Assembly (NCBI GenBank): GCA_965249205.1
Contig: CBDFLL010000006.1
Location: 1,364,001-1,428,000 of the forward strand
Length of the DNA stretch: 64,000 bases
From: JAQBVV01 sp965249205
Lineage (GTDB): Bacteria > Acidobacteriota > Vicinamibacteria > Vicinamibacterales > UBA2999
Direction: 5' to 3'
A program made the translations under genes and the position numbers. How positions within the stretch are numbered: the first letter of the stretch is position 1; every line of letters starts with the position of its first letter. This document shows positions 1 to 7,323 of the stretch, piece by piece. Below the pieces are notes generated by a model. The model was not told the DNA's origin and did not search any database. It worked only from the letters and a program-made list of their open reading frames with translations.

Positions 1-51
1 TGCGGCGTCTCGATCTGGCTCGGTGGTGGAGGCGAGGGGAGCAGAAGGTCG

Positions 52-843
52 ATGATCGTGTGCCGGTCGAAGGCCGAGATTCAGAAGCTTCGACGGGTCA
101 ACCAGCTTGTCGGCAGGATTCTCACCGAGCTTCGGCAGATGGTTGTGCCCGGTGTGACGACCGAAGAGATCGATGCGTCTGCCGAAGCGTTGGTACGTAA
201 GGCCGGCGCCGAGCCCGCGTTCAAGGGATATCACGGGTTTCCCGCGACCGTGTGCGCGTCGGTGAACGAGCAAGTCGTCCATGGGATTCCATCGGCGCGC
301 CAGTTGGTTGAGGGCGATGTGCTCTCGCTCGACATGGGTGCGAAGCTTGACGGATTCTATGGAGACTGCGCCGTGACGGTGCCGGTTGGGGGTGTGTCGA
401 CGGATGCCGCGCGGCTATTGCAGGTCACGGAGACCGCCTTGTTTCACGGAATCGAGGCCGTGAAGCCAGGGGCTCGAGTCTCGGACATCGGTGCCGCTGT
501 TCAGGCGCATGTTGAGGCGCACGGATTTTCCGTGGTCCGCGAGTTCGTCGGTCACGGCATTGGGACCTCGCTGCACGAGGAGCCGCAGATCGCGAACTAC
601 GGTCCAGCGGACCGAGGGCCGCGTTTGGCCGAGGGTATGGCTCTGGCGATCGAGCCGATGGTGAACGCCGGGGCGGCGGCAGTGAAGGTCTTGAGTGACG
701 GTTGGACGGCCGTGACGCGCGATGGCTCGCTGTCCGCTCACTTCGAGCACACGATCGTGGTGGCGGATGGCGGAGTCGAGATTTTGACGCTGCTGGACGC
801 GGACGCGGCGAGGACGCGGGAGTTGCTGGCGATCAACGGCTAG
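52..843 (+). CDS. map: Type I methionine aminopeptidase
   Basis: Removes the initiator methionine from nascent cytosolic proteins using a dinuclear metal centre. The 263-residue protein is of normal length. The five expected metal ligands are visible as D94, D105, H168, E201 and E232, with the substrate-binding His at H78. The ATG follows a purine-rich stretch (GAGGGGAG, AGAAGG) and gives the usual start M-I-V-C-R-S-K. An upstream reading frame ends in TGA overlapping this ATG, suggesting translational coupling to a gene outside the window. The position just ahead of infA and rpmJ is the standard one at the end of the spc operon. Confidence 0.96.
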   Translation: MIVCRSKAEIQKLRRVNQLVGRILTELRQMVVPGVTTEEIDASAEALVRKAGAEPAFKGYHGFPATVCASVNEQVVHGIPSARQLVEGDVLSLDMGAKLDGFYGDCAVTVPVGGVSTDAARLLQVTETALFHGIEAVKPGARVSDIGAAVQAHVEAHGFSVVREFVGHGIGTSLHEEPQIANYGPADRGPRLAEGMALAIEPMVNAGAAAVKVLSDGWTAVTRDGSLSAHFEHTIVVADGGVEILTLLDADAARTRELLAING

Positions 844-880
844 TGGTGCGGGATGTGTTGTTTAAGGATGAAGTGCCGCT

Positions 881-1111
881 GTGGATGAATCGTCACTCGC
901 GGGTCACGAGTCGCTGACGCAAGAGGGGATCGTGGTTGCACAGTTGCCGAGTGGTCTGTATCGCGTGGGCATTGAGGGGAGTGGGCAGATCACGGCGCAT
1001 GTTGGTGGCGGTCTTGAGAGAAATTTTGTGCGACTCCTGGTTGGTGACCGAGTCGTAGTGGAACTGACGCCGCGGGATCTGACGCGCGGCAGGATCATCG
1101 GGAAGGCGTAG
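881..1111 (+). CDS. infA: Translation initiation factor IF-1
   Basis: Single S1-like OB-fold factor that binds the 30S A site during initiation. The 76-residue product shows the family pattern of an E-G-x-V start, a G-L-Y-R-V strand, a R-N-F-V-R-L-L-x-G-D segment and the C-terminal V-E-L-T-P-R-D-L-T-R-G-R-I signature. The start is GTG at 881 with a poor ribosome-binding site, and the N-terminus is a few residues longer than usual. It lies 37 bp after map and 3 bp before rpmJ. A weak start in such a tight cluster suggests dependence on readthrough translation. Confidence 0.92.
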   Translation: MDESSLAGHESLTQEGIVVAQLPSGLYRVGIEGSGQITAHVGGGLERNFVRLLVGDRVVVELTPRDLTRGRIIGKA

Positions 1112-1114
1112 GTC

Positions 1115-1228
1115 ATGAAGGTCAGAGCATCAGTGAAACGCATGTGCGTCAAATGCAAGATTGTCCGCCGCGAAGGGGTGGTCCGGGTTATTTGCACCAA
1201 CCCCAAGCACAAGCAGAGGCAGGGATAA
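1115..1228 (+). CDS. rpmJ: 50S ribosomal protein L36 (zinc type)
   Basis: Small large-subunit protein of 37 residues starting M-K-V-R-A-S-V-K. The four zinc ligands C11, C14, C27 and H32 are all present, so this is the zinc-binding C+ form. The ATG is 3 bp after the infA stop and the stop is 3 bp before rpsM, the conserved order infA-rpmJ-rpsM. The protein is very short but its motif and context leave little doubt. Confidence 0.96.
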   Translation: MKVRASVKRMCVKCKIVRREGVVRVICTNPKHKQRQG

Positions 1229-1231
1229 GCG

Positions 1232-1606
1232 ATGGCACGAATTGCAGGTGTCGACCTTCCGCGCACGAAGCGGGTTGAGGTTGGCCTCACATACATTTAC
1301 GGCATCGGACGGAAACGATCCAATGACGTCCTGGGCGCGGCAGGGGTGAGCCCCGATATCCGTGTGAAGGATCTGTCGGAAGACGACGTTCGTAAGATCA
1401 GTCGCGTCCTGGAGGATGCGGGCGGCATCGAGGGAGATCTCCGGAAGGAGGTCACGATGAACATTAAGAGATTGATGGAGATCGGCTGCTATCGTGGCCT
1501 GCGCCATCGCCGGAACCTGCCGGTTCACGGCCAACGCACCAAGACCAACGCGCGTACCCGAAAAGGGCCGCGCAGGGGCGCGGTCGCAAGGAAGAAGACG
1601 GTGTGA
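1232..1606 (+). CDS. rpsM: 30S ribosomal protein S13
   Basis: Head protein of the small subunit that contacts the P-site tRNA and the 50S bridge B1. The product has 124 residues. It starts M-A-R-I-A-G-V-D-L-P, carries the helix-hairpin-helix region, and has the C-terminal R-G-L-R-H-R-R-N-L-P-V-H-G-Q-R-T-K-T-N-A-R-T block diagnostic of S13. The gene sits between rpmJ and rpsK with only a few bases on each side, in alpha-operon order. Confidence 0.98.
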   Translation: MARIAGVDLPRTKRVEVGLTYIYGIGRKRSNDVLGAAGVSPDIRVKDLSEDDVRKISRVLEDAGGIEGDLRKEVTMNIKRLMEIGCYRGLRHRRNLPVHGQRTKTNARTRKGPRRGAVARKKTV

Positions 1607-1609
1607 TGC

Positions 1610-2047
1610 ATGGCCAAGACTGACGCGGACGGCGGAAAAAAGGGCGACGGGGGCAAAAAGGCGCCCCGGAAAGCGTTTAAGAAACGCGGCGAGAAGCGGG
1701 TGGTGCATCATGGGTTCGTGCACATCAGGGCCTCGTTCAATAACACGCATATCACGATTACCGATACCGAGGGCAACGTGATCGCGTGGTCAAGCGCGGG
1801 CGGCATCGGCTTCAAGGGGTCGCGGAAGGGGACGCCGTTTGCGGCGACTCAGGCTGCCATCAACGCCGGCAATGCAGCCAAGACCTACGGTTTGCGGTCG
1901 GTGGAGGTGCTGGTCAAGGGGCCGGGTTCGGGGCGCGAGTCAGCGATTCGGGCACTGCAGACCGTCGGCATCGATGTAAAGTCGATTCGCGACGTCACCC
2001 CGATTCCCCACAACGGCTGCCGCCCCACCAAGCGTCGTCGCGTCTAG
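1610..2047 (+). CDS. rpsK: 30S ribosomal protein S11
   Basis: Platform protein of the 30S subunit. The 145-residue product has a Lys/Gly-rich N-terminal extension of about 25 residues. The conserved S11 core follows (G-F-V-H-I-R-A-S-F-N-N-T at about 43-54, G-S-R-K-G-T-P-F-A-A at about 75-84), ending with the H-N-G-C-R-P-T-K-R-R-R-V tail. The extension is basic and probably binds rRNA. It lies 3 bp after rpsM. Confidence 0.98.
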   Translation: MAKTDADGGKKGDGGKKAPRKAFKKRGEKRVVHHGFVHIRASFNNTHITITDTEGNVIAWSSAGGIGFKGSRKGTPFAATQAAINAGNAAKTYGLRSVEVLVKGPGSGRESAIRALQTVGIDVKSIRDVTPIPHNGCRPTKRRRV

Positions 2048-2062
2048 GAGAGGATTGAACGA

Positions 2063-2692
2063 ATGGCTCGATACATCGGACCTGTCTGCCGGCTGTGCCG
2101 TCGCGAAGGAATGAAGTTGTTCCTCAAAGGCGAGCGCTGTTACACCGAAAGATGTGCGATTGAAAAGCGTAACTTCCCCCCTGGACAGCACGGCAAGTCG
2201 CGGCGGCCAAAGATGGCTGGCTACGGGGTGCAGCTGCGCGAGAAGCAGAAGGTGAAGCGTATCTACGGCGTCCTCGAAGACCAGTTCCGTCGTTATTTCG
2301 GCCAGGCCGAGCGCACGCGGGGCATCACGGGTGAGACGCTGCTGCAGTTGCTCGAGCGCCGGCTCGACAACGTGACATACCGCCTTGGTTTTGCGACGTC
2401 ACGGCCGCAGGCGCGGCAGCTGGTGCGACACGGGCATTTCACCGTCAACGGTCGCAAGGTAAATATTCCGTCGTTTTCGGTGAAGCCTGGTGATGTTGTG
2501 GCGATCCGGCAGAGCAGTCGGGAGACCGCATCGGTTCTTCACGCGCTTGAGGAAGTGAAGGGCCGCGGTGTCCCTGGCTGGCTGGAGTTCGATGCCGAGG
2601 CGTTGTCTGGAAAGATCGGGTCGATTCCGACCAGGGAGCAGATCAACCTGCCAGTGCAGGAACAGCTCATCGTCGAGCTCTATTCGAAGTAG
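2063..2692 (+). CDS. rpsD: 30S ribosomal protein S4 (zinc type)
   Basis: Primary 16S rRNA-binding assembly protein, 209 residues. The N-terminal zinc motif has cysteines at 9, 12, 26 and 31, so this is the zinc-containing form. The S4 RNA-binding domain is at about 98-160 (R-L-D-N-V-T-Y-R-L-G-F-A, then R-Q-L-V-R-H-G-H-F-T-V-N-G). An AGGAG motif precedes the ATG. In other bacteria S4 can repress its own operon. The structured 179-bp spacer downstream of this gene could be relevant to that, which is inference only. Confidence 0.98.
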   Translation: MARYIGPVCRLCRREGMKLFLKGERCYTERCAIEKRNFPPGQHGKSRRPKMAGYGVQLREKQKVKRIYGVLEDQFRRYFGQAERTRGITGETLLQLLERRLDNVTYRLGFATSRPQARQLVRHGHFTVNGRKVNIPSFSVKPGDVVAIRQSSRETASVLHALEEVKGRGVPGWLEFDAEALSGKIGSIPTREQINLPVQEQLIVELYSK

Positions 2693-2849
2693 TGGTCTGA
2701 CGGCGCCGCTGTCGAGGCGGCCGTCGAACCAGCGCAGTCCGGGCGGCTCCGACGGCCCGGCATCGCACCCGTCAGCCCGCAGCTTTTCGGACCTGCAGCG
2801 GGAGGCTGGCGGACAAGACTCGCAGGTCTGGAGGCCGGGGCTGCCGGCC
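2693..2849 (+). promoter_or_regulatory. Structured rpsD-rpoA spacer
   Basis: The 179 bp between rpsD and rpoA hold no gene but two clear inverted repeats. TGGTCTGACGGC (2693-2704) pairs with GCCGTCGAACCA (2720-2731), 10 of 12 positions. GGCCGG (2833-2838) pairs with CCGGCC (2844-2849). Neither is followed by a T run, so they do not look like terminators. They are candidates for an mRNA processing or S4/alpha-operon control structure. Confidence 0.4.
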
Positions 2850-2871
2850 CGTTAGCGAAAGGTATACGCAC

Positions 2872-3867
2872 ATGCTCTGGAAGAGTTTTCAGCGTCCGAA
2901 GCGACTTGAGTTCGAGCGCGATACGCTTACTGACCGATTCGGCCGATTCTATGCACAGCCCTTCGAACGTGGGTTCGGCACCACGATCGGTAACGCGCTT
3001 CGACGGGCGTTGCTGTCGTCGATCGAAGGGGCGGCGATTACGGCGGTCAAGATCGACGGGGTGCTGCATGAGTTCTCGCCGATTCCCGGCGTCGTCGAGG
3101 ATGCCACCGACATCATCCTGAACCTCAAGCAGATTCCACTGAAGCTGCACGTGGACCACACCAAAACGCTCTACGTGCGCGTCGACAAGGCGGGCATCGT
3201 CAGGGCGAAGGACATCGAGGGCGATGCGGATGTGGAGATCCTGGAGCCGGAAGCGCACATTGCCACGGTGTCAGAGGGTGGAAAGCTCCACATGGAGCTG
3301 CGCATGAAGCGTGGTCGCGGCTATGTCTCGGCGGACAAGAATTTCGACGAGGACCTGGGTATCGGTTGGGTGCCAGTGGACTCGGTGCATTCGCCGGTCA
3401 AGAAGGTGAATTACCTTGTGGAAGCCGCGCGGCTCGGCCAGACGACCGACTATGACAAGCTGACTCTTGACGTCTGGACCAACGGCTCGGTCACGGCGCA
3501 GGACTCCGTGTCGCTTGCCGCGAAGCTGATTCGTGACCATCTGAACATTTTTATCAACCTGGAGGAGGTGGTCGATCCGGCTCAGGAGGCCCCTGCCGAT
3601 CAGGTGTCTGTGGGCACAGCGAACGACAACCTCGACAAGAGCGTTGAAGAGCTTGAGCTGTCGGTGCGGTCGTATAACTGTTTGAAGAACGCGAATATCC
3701 GGACGATTAGAGAACTGGTTCAGAAGACGGAAGCGGAGATGCTTCGGACCAAGAACTTCGGCCGGAAGTCGCTCAACGAGATCAGGGAAATCCTCCACAC
3801 GATGGGGCTTGGTCTCGGAATGCGGCTCGACCCGCCGGTGCAAGAGGCGCTGGCGCACGACGAATAG
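2872..3867 (+). CDS. rpoA: RNA polymerase alpha subunit
   Basis: Scaffold for assembly of beta and beta-prime, with a C-terminal domain that contacts UP elements and activators. The 331-residue product is of standard size. The N-terminal dimerisation domain includes G-F-G-T-T-I-G-N-A-L-R-R-A-L-L-S-S. The C-terminal helix-hairpin-helix domain has E-L-E-L-S-V-R-S-Y-N-C-L-K-N-A-N-I and G-R-K-S-L-N-E-I. The start follows GCGAAAGGTATACGCAC. Confidence 0.98.
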   Translation: MLWKSFQRPKRLEFERDTLTDRFGRFYAQPFERGFGTTIGNALRRALLSSIEGAAITAVKIDGVLHEFSPIPGVVEDATDIILNLKQIPLKLHVDHTKTLYVRVDKAGIVRAKDIEGDADVEILEPEAHIATVSEGGKLHMELRMKRGRGYVSADKNFDEDLGIGWVPVDSVHSPVKKVNYLVEAARLGQTTDYDKLTLDVWTNGSVTAQDSVSLAAKLIRDHLNIFINLEEVVDPAQEAPADQVSVGTANDNLDKSVEELELSVRSYNCLKNANIRTIRELVQKTEAEMLRTKNFGRKSLNEIREILHTMGLGLGMRLDPPVQEALAHDE

Positions 3868-3904
3868 TGGCGGCGCAGTTCAGTCTCTAGTCTTTCGTTC
3901 CGGG

Positions 3905-3952
3905 CGCTGGTCTCGTGCCGGCGATTGCGGCCGGAGGGCAGAGACGCCAGCG
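3905..3952 (+). promoter_or_regulatory. Hairpin in the rpoA-rplQ spacer
   Basis: CGCTGG-TCTC-(G)TGCC at 3905-3920 pairs with GGCA-GAGA-CG-CCAGCG at 3937-3952, with a 2-base bulge. An inner CCGGC/GCCGG pair extends the stem. There is no T run, so it is more likely a processing or control structure in the 130-bp rplQ leader than a terminator. Confidence 0.4.
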
Positions 3953-3997
3953 ACACCAGAGACTTGGGCGAAGATCAGAGACGGCATAGAGTCCACA

Positions 3998-4585
3998 ATG
4001 AGACACAACGTTGCACATCGAAAACTCGGGCGCGTCACGGAGCATCGCCTTGCCTTGCTCCGCAATCAGGCCATCGCGTTGTTACGGCACGAGCGGATCG
4101 AGACGACGATGCCAAAGGCGAAGGAACTCCGGCCGTTTGTCGAGCGTTTGATCACCGTCGCCATTCGGGGCGTGGCGGCCGACGACGCCGCCGGCAAGAC
4201 ACTGCAGGCACGAAGGATGGTGCTGGCGGACCTGCCGGACAAGGACGTGGTCGGCAAGCTGTTCGAGACGATCGCTCCGCGCTTCGCCGATAGGCCTGGT
4301 GGCTATACTCGGATACTTCGCGTGGGATTTCGTCGCGGCGACGCCGCGGAGGTCGCCCAAATAGAGCTCGTGGGTAGCGAGTACGATCCGAGCACGGCAG
4401 AGGCAAAAACTGGCGACAAGGAAGATGCCAAGCCGAAAACAGGCGTCGGCGAGAGACTGAAGGCCACCGCACGGCGGCTGCGAGGATCCAAAGGCCACCA
4501 GGCCACGTCCAAGGCGCAGGCCAAGGGGCAGACCACCGGCGCCGCTCGCAAGTCCACCACGCCACGCAAAGTCGGCGGTTCGTAA
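3998..4585 (+). CDS. rplQ: 50S ribosomal protein L17 with long C-terminal tail
   Basis: Large-subunit protein near the peptide exit tunnel. I place the start at the ATG at 3998, giving M-R-H-N-V-A-H-R-K-L-G-R, the canonical L17 N-terminus; the open frame continues upstream but is not L17-like. The core (about residues 1-120) includes L-R-N-Q-A-I-A-L-L-R-H-E-R-I-E-T-T and G-G-Y-T-R-I-L-R. Residues from about 125 to 195 form a Lys/Ala/Thr-rich extension not present in short L17 proteins. This is the last gene of the alpha operon. Confidence 0.94.
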   Translation: MRHNVAHRKLGRVTEHRLALLRNQAIALLRHERIETTMPKAKELRPFVERLITVAIRGVAADDAAGKTLQARRMVLADLPDKDVVGKLFETIAPRFADRPGGYTRILRVGFRRGDAAEVAQIELVGSEYDPSTAEAKTGDKEDAKPKTGVGERLKATARRLRGSKGHQATSKAQAKGQTTGAARKSTTPRKVGGS

Positions 4586-4608
4586 CCTCTTACCACACCG
4601 CAAGGAAA

Positions 4609-4634
4609 GGCCAGCCTTCGGGCTGGCCTCTTCT
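4609..4634 (+). terminator. Intrinsic terminator after rplQ
   Basis: Perfect 8-bp stem GGCCAGCC / GGCTGGCC around a TTCG tetraloop (4617-4620), followed by TCTTCT. It lies 23 bp after the rplQ stop and ends the ribosomal-protein operon before the convergent EF-G-like gene. Confidence 0.85.
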
Positions 4635-4704
4635 GTGTACGCCGGGCGCTTGCCTCGGAGCCCGCTACATCGCGCGTCTGGCCCGGAAACGCCCTACTCG
4701 TGAT

Positions 4705-6795
4705 CTATTCGGCGCCATCGTGGCTACGCGCGGATTTGGCCGCGGCGATGATCTTGGCCTGTTGCGCGTGGGGCACTTCTTCGTAGTGCGAGTATTCCAT
4801 GTGATACGAGCCGCGACCGCCGGTGGCCGAGGTCAAATGCTGTTCGTAGGTCAGCATCTCCGCCATCGGCACCTGTGCACGGATAACCGTTGTCGTGTCC
4901 TGTGCATCCATACCTGCGATGCGGCCCCGTCGGCTGTTGAGGTCGCCCATGAGATCACCCGCGAAGTCGCTCGGCGTGTACACCTCCACGTGCATGACGG
5001 GCTCCAGGATCGTGGGACGAGCGCGCGTCATGGCGTCCTTGAATGCGAGCGTGCCGGCCATCTTGAACGACAGCTCATTGGAGTCGACCGGATGGAACGA
5101 TCCGTCGAAAACGGTCGCTTTGAAGTCCACCATCGGGTAGCCCGCCAGGAACCCTCGCATGCGGGCATCCTGAATGCCCTTTTCGACCGCTGGCACGTAT
5201 TGTCTTGGGATGGAGCCTCCGAAAATGTCGTTCTCGAACGTGAAGCCGCCACCGCGGGCTAACGGCTCGACGCGAATCTTGCAGTCTCCGTATTGGCCGT
5301 GCCCTCCCGTTTGCTTCTTGTGCCGGCCGTGGGCCTCCGTCCCTGCCGTGATCGTTTCCCGATAGGGAATGCGCGGCGGTTTCAGGTTCACCTCGACGCC
5401 GAATCGCCGCTTCAGCTTGGCCACCGTCACTTCGATGTGTAGTTGGCCCTGCCCGGCGAGCAACAGCTCGTGGGTCTGTGGATCGCGCGAGTAGCCGATG
5501 CTGGGATCCTCTTCCAGGAGGCGATGCATCGAGGTGCTGATCTTGTCCTCATCGCCTCGGGTTTTCGGCTCGATGGCATAGGAGAGTACCGGCTCCGGAA
5601 ACGCCATGCCCGTAAATGAGACGACGGTCGCCTTGTCGGCCAGCACGTCGCCTGTGTGCGTATCTTTCAGTTTGGCCACCGCGCCCAGGTCTCCAGCTTT
5701 CAACTCGGGAACGTGGGTCTGGGTCTTTCCCTGCAACACGAGCAAGTGGCCAAGTCGCTCGGATGAGTTACGTGTGAGGTTGTCGACGGTGGTATCCGAT
5801 TTCACCGTTCCGGAGACGGTGCGCAGCAGCGTGATACGCCCGGCAAAGGGATCGGCAATCGTTTTCCAGACGAGCGCGATGGGAAGGGCATCGTCGGACG
5901 CCTTCACGACCGTGGCTTCGCCTGCCTTCGACACAGCAGGGAAGTCGCGCTCCCGTGGTGAGGGCACATAGCTCACGATGGCGTCGAGTAAGGGCTGGAT
6001 CCCCACGACGTGCAAGCCCGCGGAGCAAATCATCGGATACAGACGACCAGCGGCGGTGCCGGCTTGCAGGCCGCCCTCGAGTTGCTCCTGCGTCAATGTG
6101 CCATCCGAAAAGTAGGCTTCCATGAGCTGTTCATCGCCCTCGGCGACCATCTCGACCAACCGCTCCCGGGCCTCGGCCGCCTGGTCGACAAGCGCCGCGG
6201 GTACATCGGCTTCGGTCATCTTTCCGCTTCCATCCCCGGCGAACGTGAGCGCCCGCATGCGGACAAGGTCGACGACCCCGGTCCAGCTTCGCTCCTCGCC
6301 GATGGGTAGCTGGATCGGAACGATCTCTCTGGCGCAGGAGCGTCGTAGCGAGTCGAGCGTGCGTTCCGCGCTCGCGCGGTCACGGTCGAGACGGTTGACG
6401 ATGACGATGCGGGGAATTTGGAGAGCGCCGGCTTCGGACCACAGTTTCTCGGTCTGAACCTCAACGCCCGCCACGGCATCCACGACGACCAGCGCACACT
6501 CGACAACACGTAGCGCGGATCGTGCGTCGCTCAGGAAGTTGGCAACGCCAGGAGTATCGATGATGTTGATCTTGGTCTGCTGCCATTCAGCATGGGCCAG
6601 GCTGGCTGCGAGGGTGTGTTTGCGCGCGATGGCCTCGTCGTCGAAATCCGTGACCGTGGAGCCATCGTCAACACGACCGAGTCGGGTGACCGCGCCGGCC
6701 GCGAACAGCATCGCGGACGCAAGCTGAGTCTTACCGCATCCACTGTGGCCTGCGAGGGCCACGTTGCGGATGTGCGCGGCGTCATACACCTTCAT
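4705..6795 (-). CDS. EF-G-like translation GTPase (EF-G paralogue)
   Basis: Ribosome-binding GTPase of the EF-G family, 696 residues. The start is the ATG at 6795, with an AGGAGG Shine-Dalgarno 7 bp upstream. The open frame extends further but without a ribosome-binding site. G1 is G-H-S-G-C-G-K-T (about 16-23), G3 is D-T-P-G (about 84), and G4 is N-R-L-D instead of N-K-x-D. The C-terminal domain IV-V region is present (G-G-R-G-S-Y-H-M-E-Y-S-H-Y). Lone location away from rpsL/rpsG and G-E-x-substituted motifs indicate the EF-G-2/FusA2-like group rather than the main elongation factor. The exact role of this paralogue is unknown. Confidence 0.88.
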   Translation of the reverse strand: MKVYDAAHIRNVALAGHSGCGKTQLASAMLFAAGAVTRLGRVDDGSTVTDFDDEAIARKHTLAASLAHAEWQQTKINIIDTPGVANFLSDARSALRVVECALVVVDAVAGVEVQTEKLWSEAGALQIPRIVIVNRLDRDRASAERTLDSLRRSCAREIVPIQLPIGEERSWTGVVDLVRMRALTFAGDGSGKMTEADVPAALVDQAAEARERLVEMVAEGDEQLMEAYFSDGTLTQEQLEGGLQAGTAAGRLYPMICSAGLHVVGIQPLLDAIVSYVPSPRERDFPAVSKAGEATVVKASDDALPIALVWKTIADPFAGRITLLRTVSGTVKSDTTVDNLTRNSSERLGHLLVLQGKTQTHVPELKAGDLGAVAKLKDTHTGDVLADKATVVSFTGMAFPEPVLSYAIEPKTRGDEDKISTSMHRLLEEDPSIGYSRDPQTHELLLAGQGQLHIEVTVAKLKRRFGVEVNLKPPRIPYRETITAGTEAHGRHKKQTGGHGQYGDCKIRVEPLARGGGFTFENDIFGGSIPRQYVPAVEKGIQDARMRGFLAGYPMVDFKATVFDGSFHPVDSNELSFKMAGTLAFKDAMTRARPTILEPVMHVEVYTPSDFAGDLMGDLNSRRGRIAGMDAQDTTTVIRAQVPMAEMLTYEQHLTSATGGRGSYHMEYSHYEEVPHAQQAKIIAAAKSARSHDGAE

Positions 6796-7094
6796 GGACA
6801 AACCTCCTGACCGGAGCACTTGCGGATCGTGCGAGCGGCCTTGAACGCGTCTGCGGATCATAAGCACCGCGACCGGCAGGTGCAAGCTGCGCTTGCCTGC
6901 GCTGGTGGGCTGGCGAGATTCTCATACCTACGAAAACGTGCGAAAAAGTTCGCGTAGGCCATATATGTCCGTTTACGAGGTTCAGCGGCCGACTCGCTGA
7001 TTCCAGCCGTGGGCATGAGGGTCGGCGTTGCGCTGGCTTCGGACGGCGACCACCACCGATATATCGACATTCATGTGTCTTCTAATCTCAAAGG

Positions 7095-7108
7095 AGACAA
7101 TATTGTCT
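7095..7108. promoter_or_regulatory. Perfect palindrome upstream of amt, site 1
   Basis: AGACAATATTGTCT is a perfect 14-bp palindrome. It lies about 120 bp upstream of the start point predicted from the sigma-54 promoter, a distance typical of enhancer-binding protein sites. It does not match the enteric NtrC consensus. Confidence 0.5.
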
Positions 7109-7121
7109 TTATGTTGATTGT

Positions 7122-7134
7122 GTCTGTAACAGAC
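7122..7134. promoter_or_regulatory. Perfect palindrome upstream of amt, site 2
   Basis: GTCTGT-A-ACAGAC is a perfect inverted repeat with a 1-base centre, about 95 bp upstream of the predicted sigma-54 start point. It shares AGAC/GTCT elements with site 1, 13 bp away. Together they resemble a tandem activator-binding site. Confidence 0.5.
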
Positions 7135-7197
7135 TGAAAGACCAGTTATCCCCTTTAGAAGTGGCCTGTTTTGCGACCTGAGGGGGTTCGTCGCCCA

Positions 7198-7213
7198 TGG
7201 CTCCCATCTTGCT
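7198..7213 (+). promoter_or_regulatory. Sigma-54 promoter for amt
   Basis: TGGCTCC-CATC-TTGCT matches the -24/-12 consensus TGGCACG-N4-TTGCW, with GG and GC at exact spacing. Transcription would start near 7224, about 100 nt before the amt start codon. Nitrogen-regulated sigma-54 control of ammonium transporters is well established in other bacteria. Confidence 0.7.
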
Positions 7214-7323
7214 AGGTAGTGGCCGACGGCCGGAGCGATGTCCGGCGAGCGCCGGCACGGACGGACTGGGACAGTGGCGCGGTGGCACCACGGGGTGCGG
7301 CTGCCAATAAGTGGAGGGAATAC

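Larger units (their letters stand above)
6796..7323. other. Control region between EF-G-like gene and amt
   Basis: No gene is seen in these 528 bp between two divergent genes. They hold the EF-G-like ribosome-binding site (6803-6808), an inverted pair CCTACG/CGTAGG (6927-6932, 6953-6958), two palindromes at 7095-7108 and 7122-7134, and a sigma-54 promoter at 7198-7213. The region around 7060-7150 is notably AT-rich against a GC-rich background, as expected for a regulatory segment. Confidence 0.6.

Noticed and set aside
1..55. Reading frame ending at TGA 53-55, overlapping the map start
   Set aside because: It may be the 3' end of an upstream gene such as adk, but 17 residues without any motif do not support a name.
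7283..7298. TGGCAC followed by GGTGC as a sigma-54 promoter close to amt
   Set aside because: The GG-GC spacing is one base too long and it would leave only about 15 nt of leader. The element at 7198 fits exactly.
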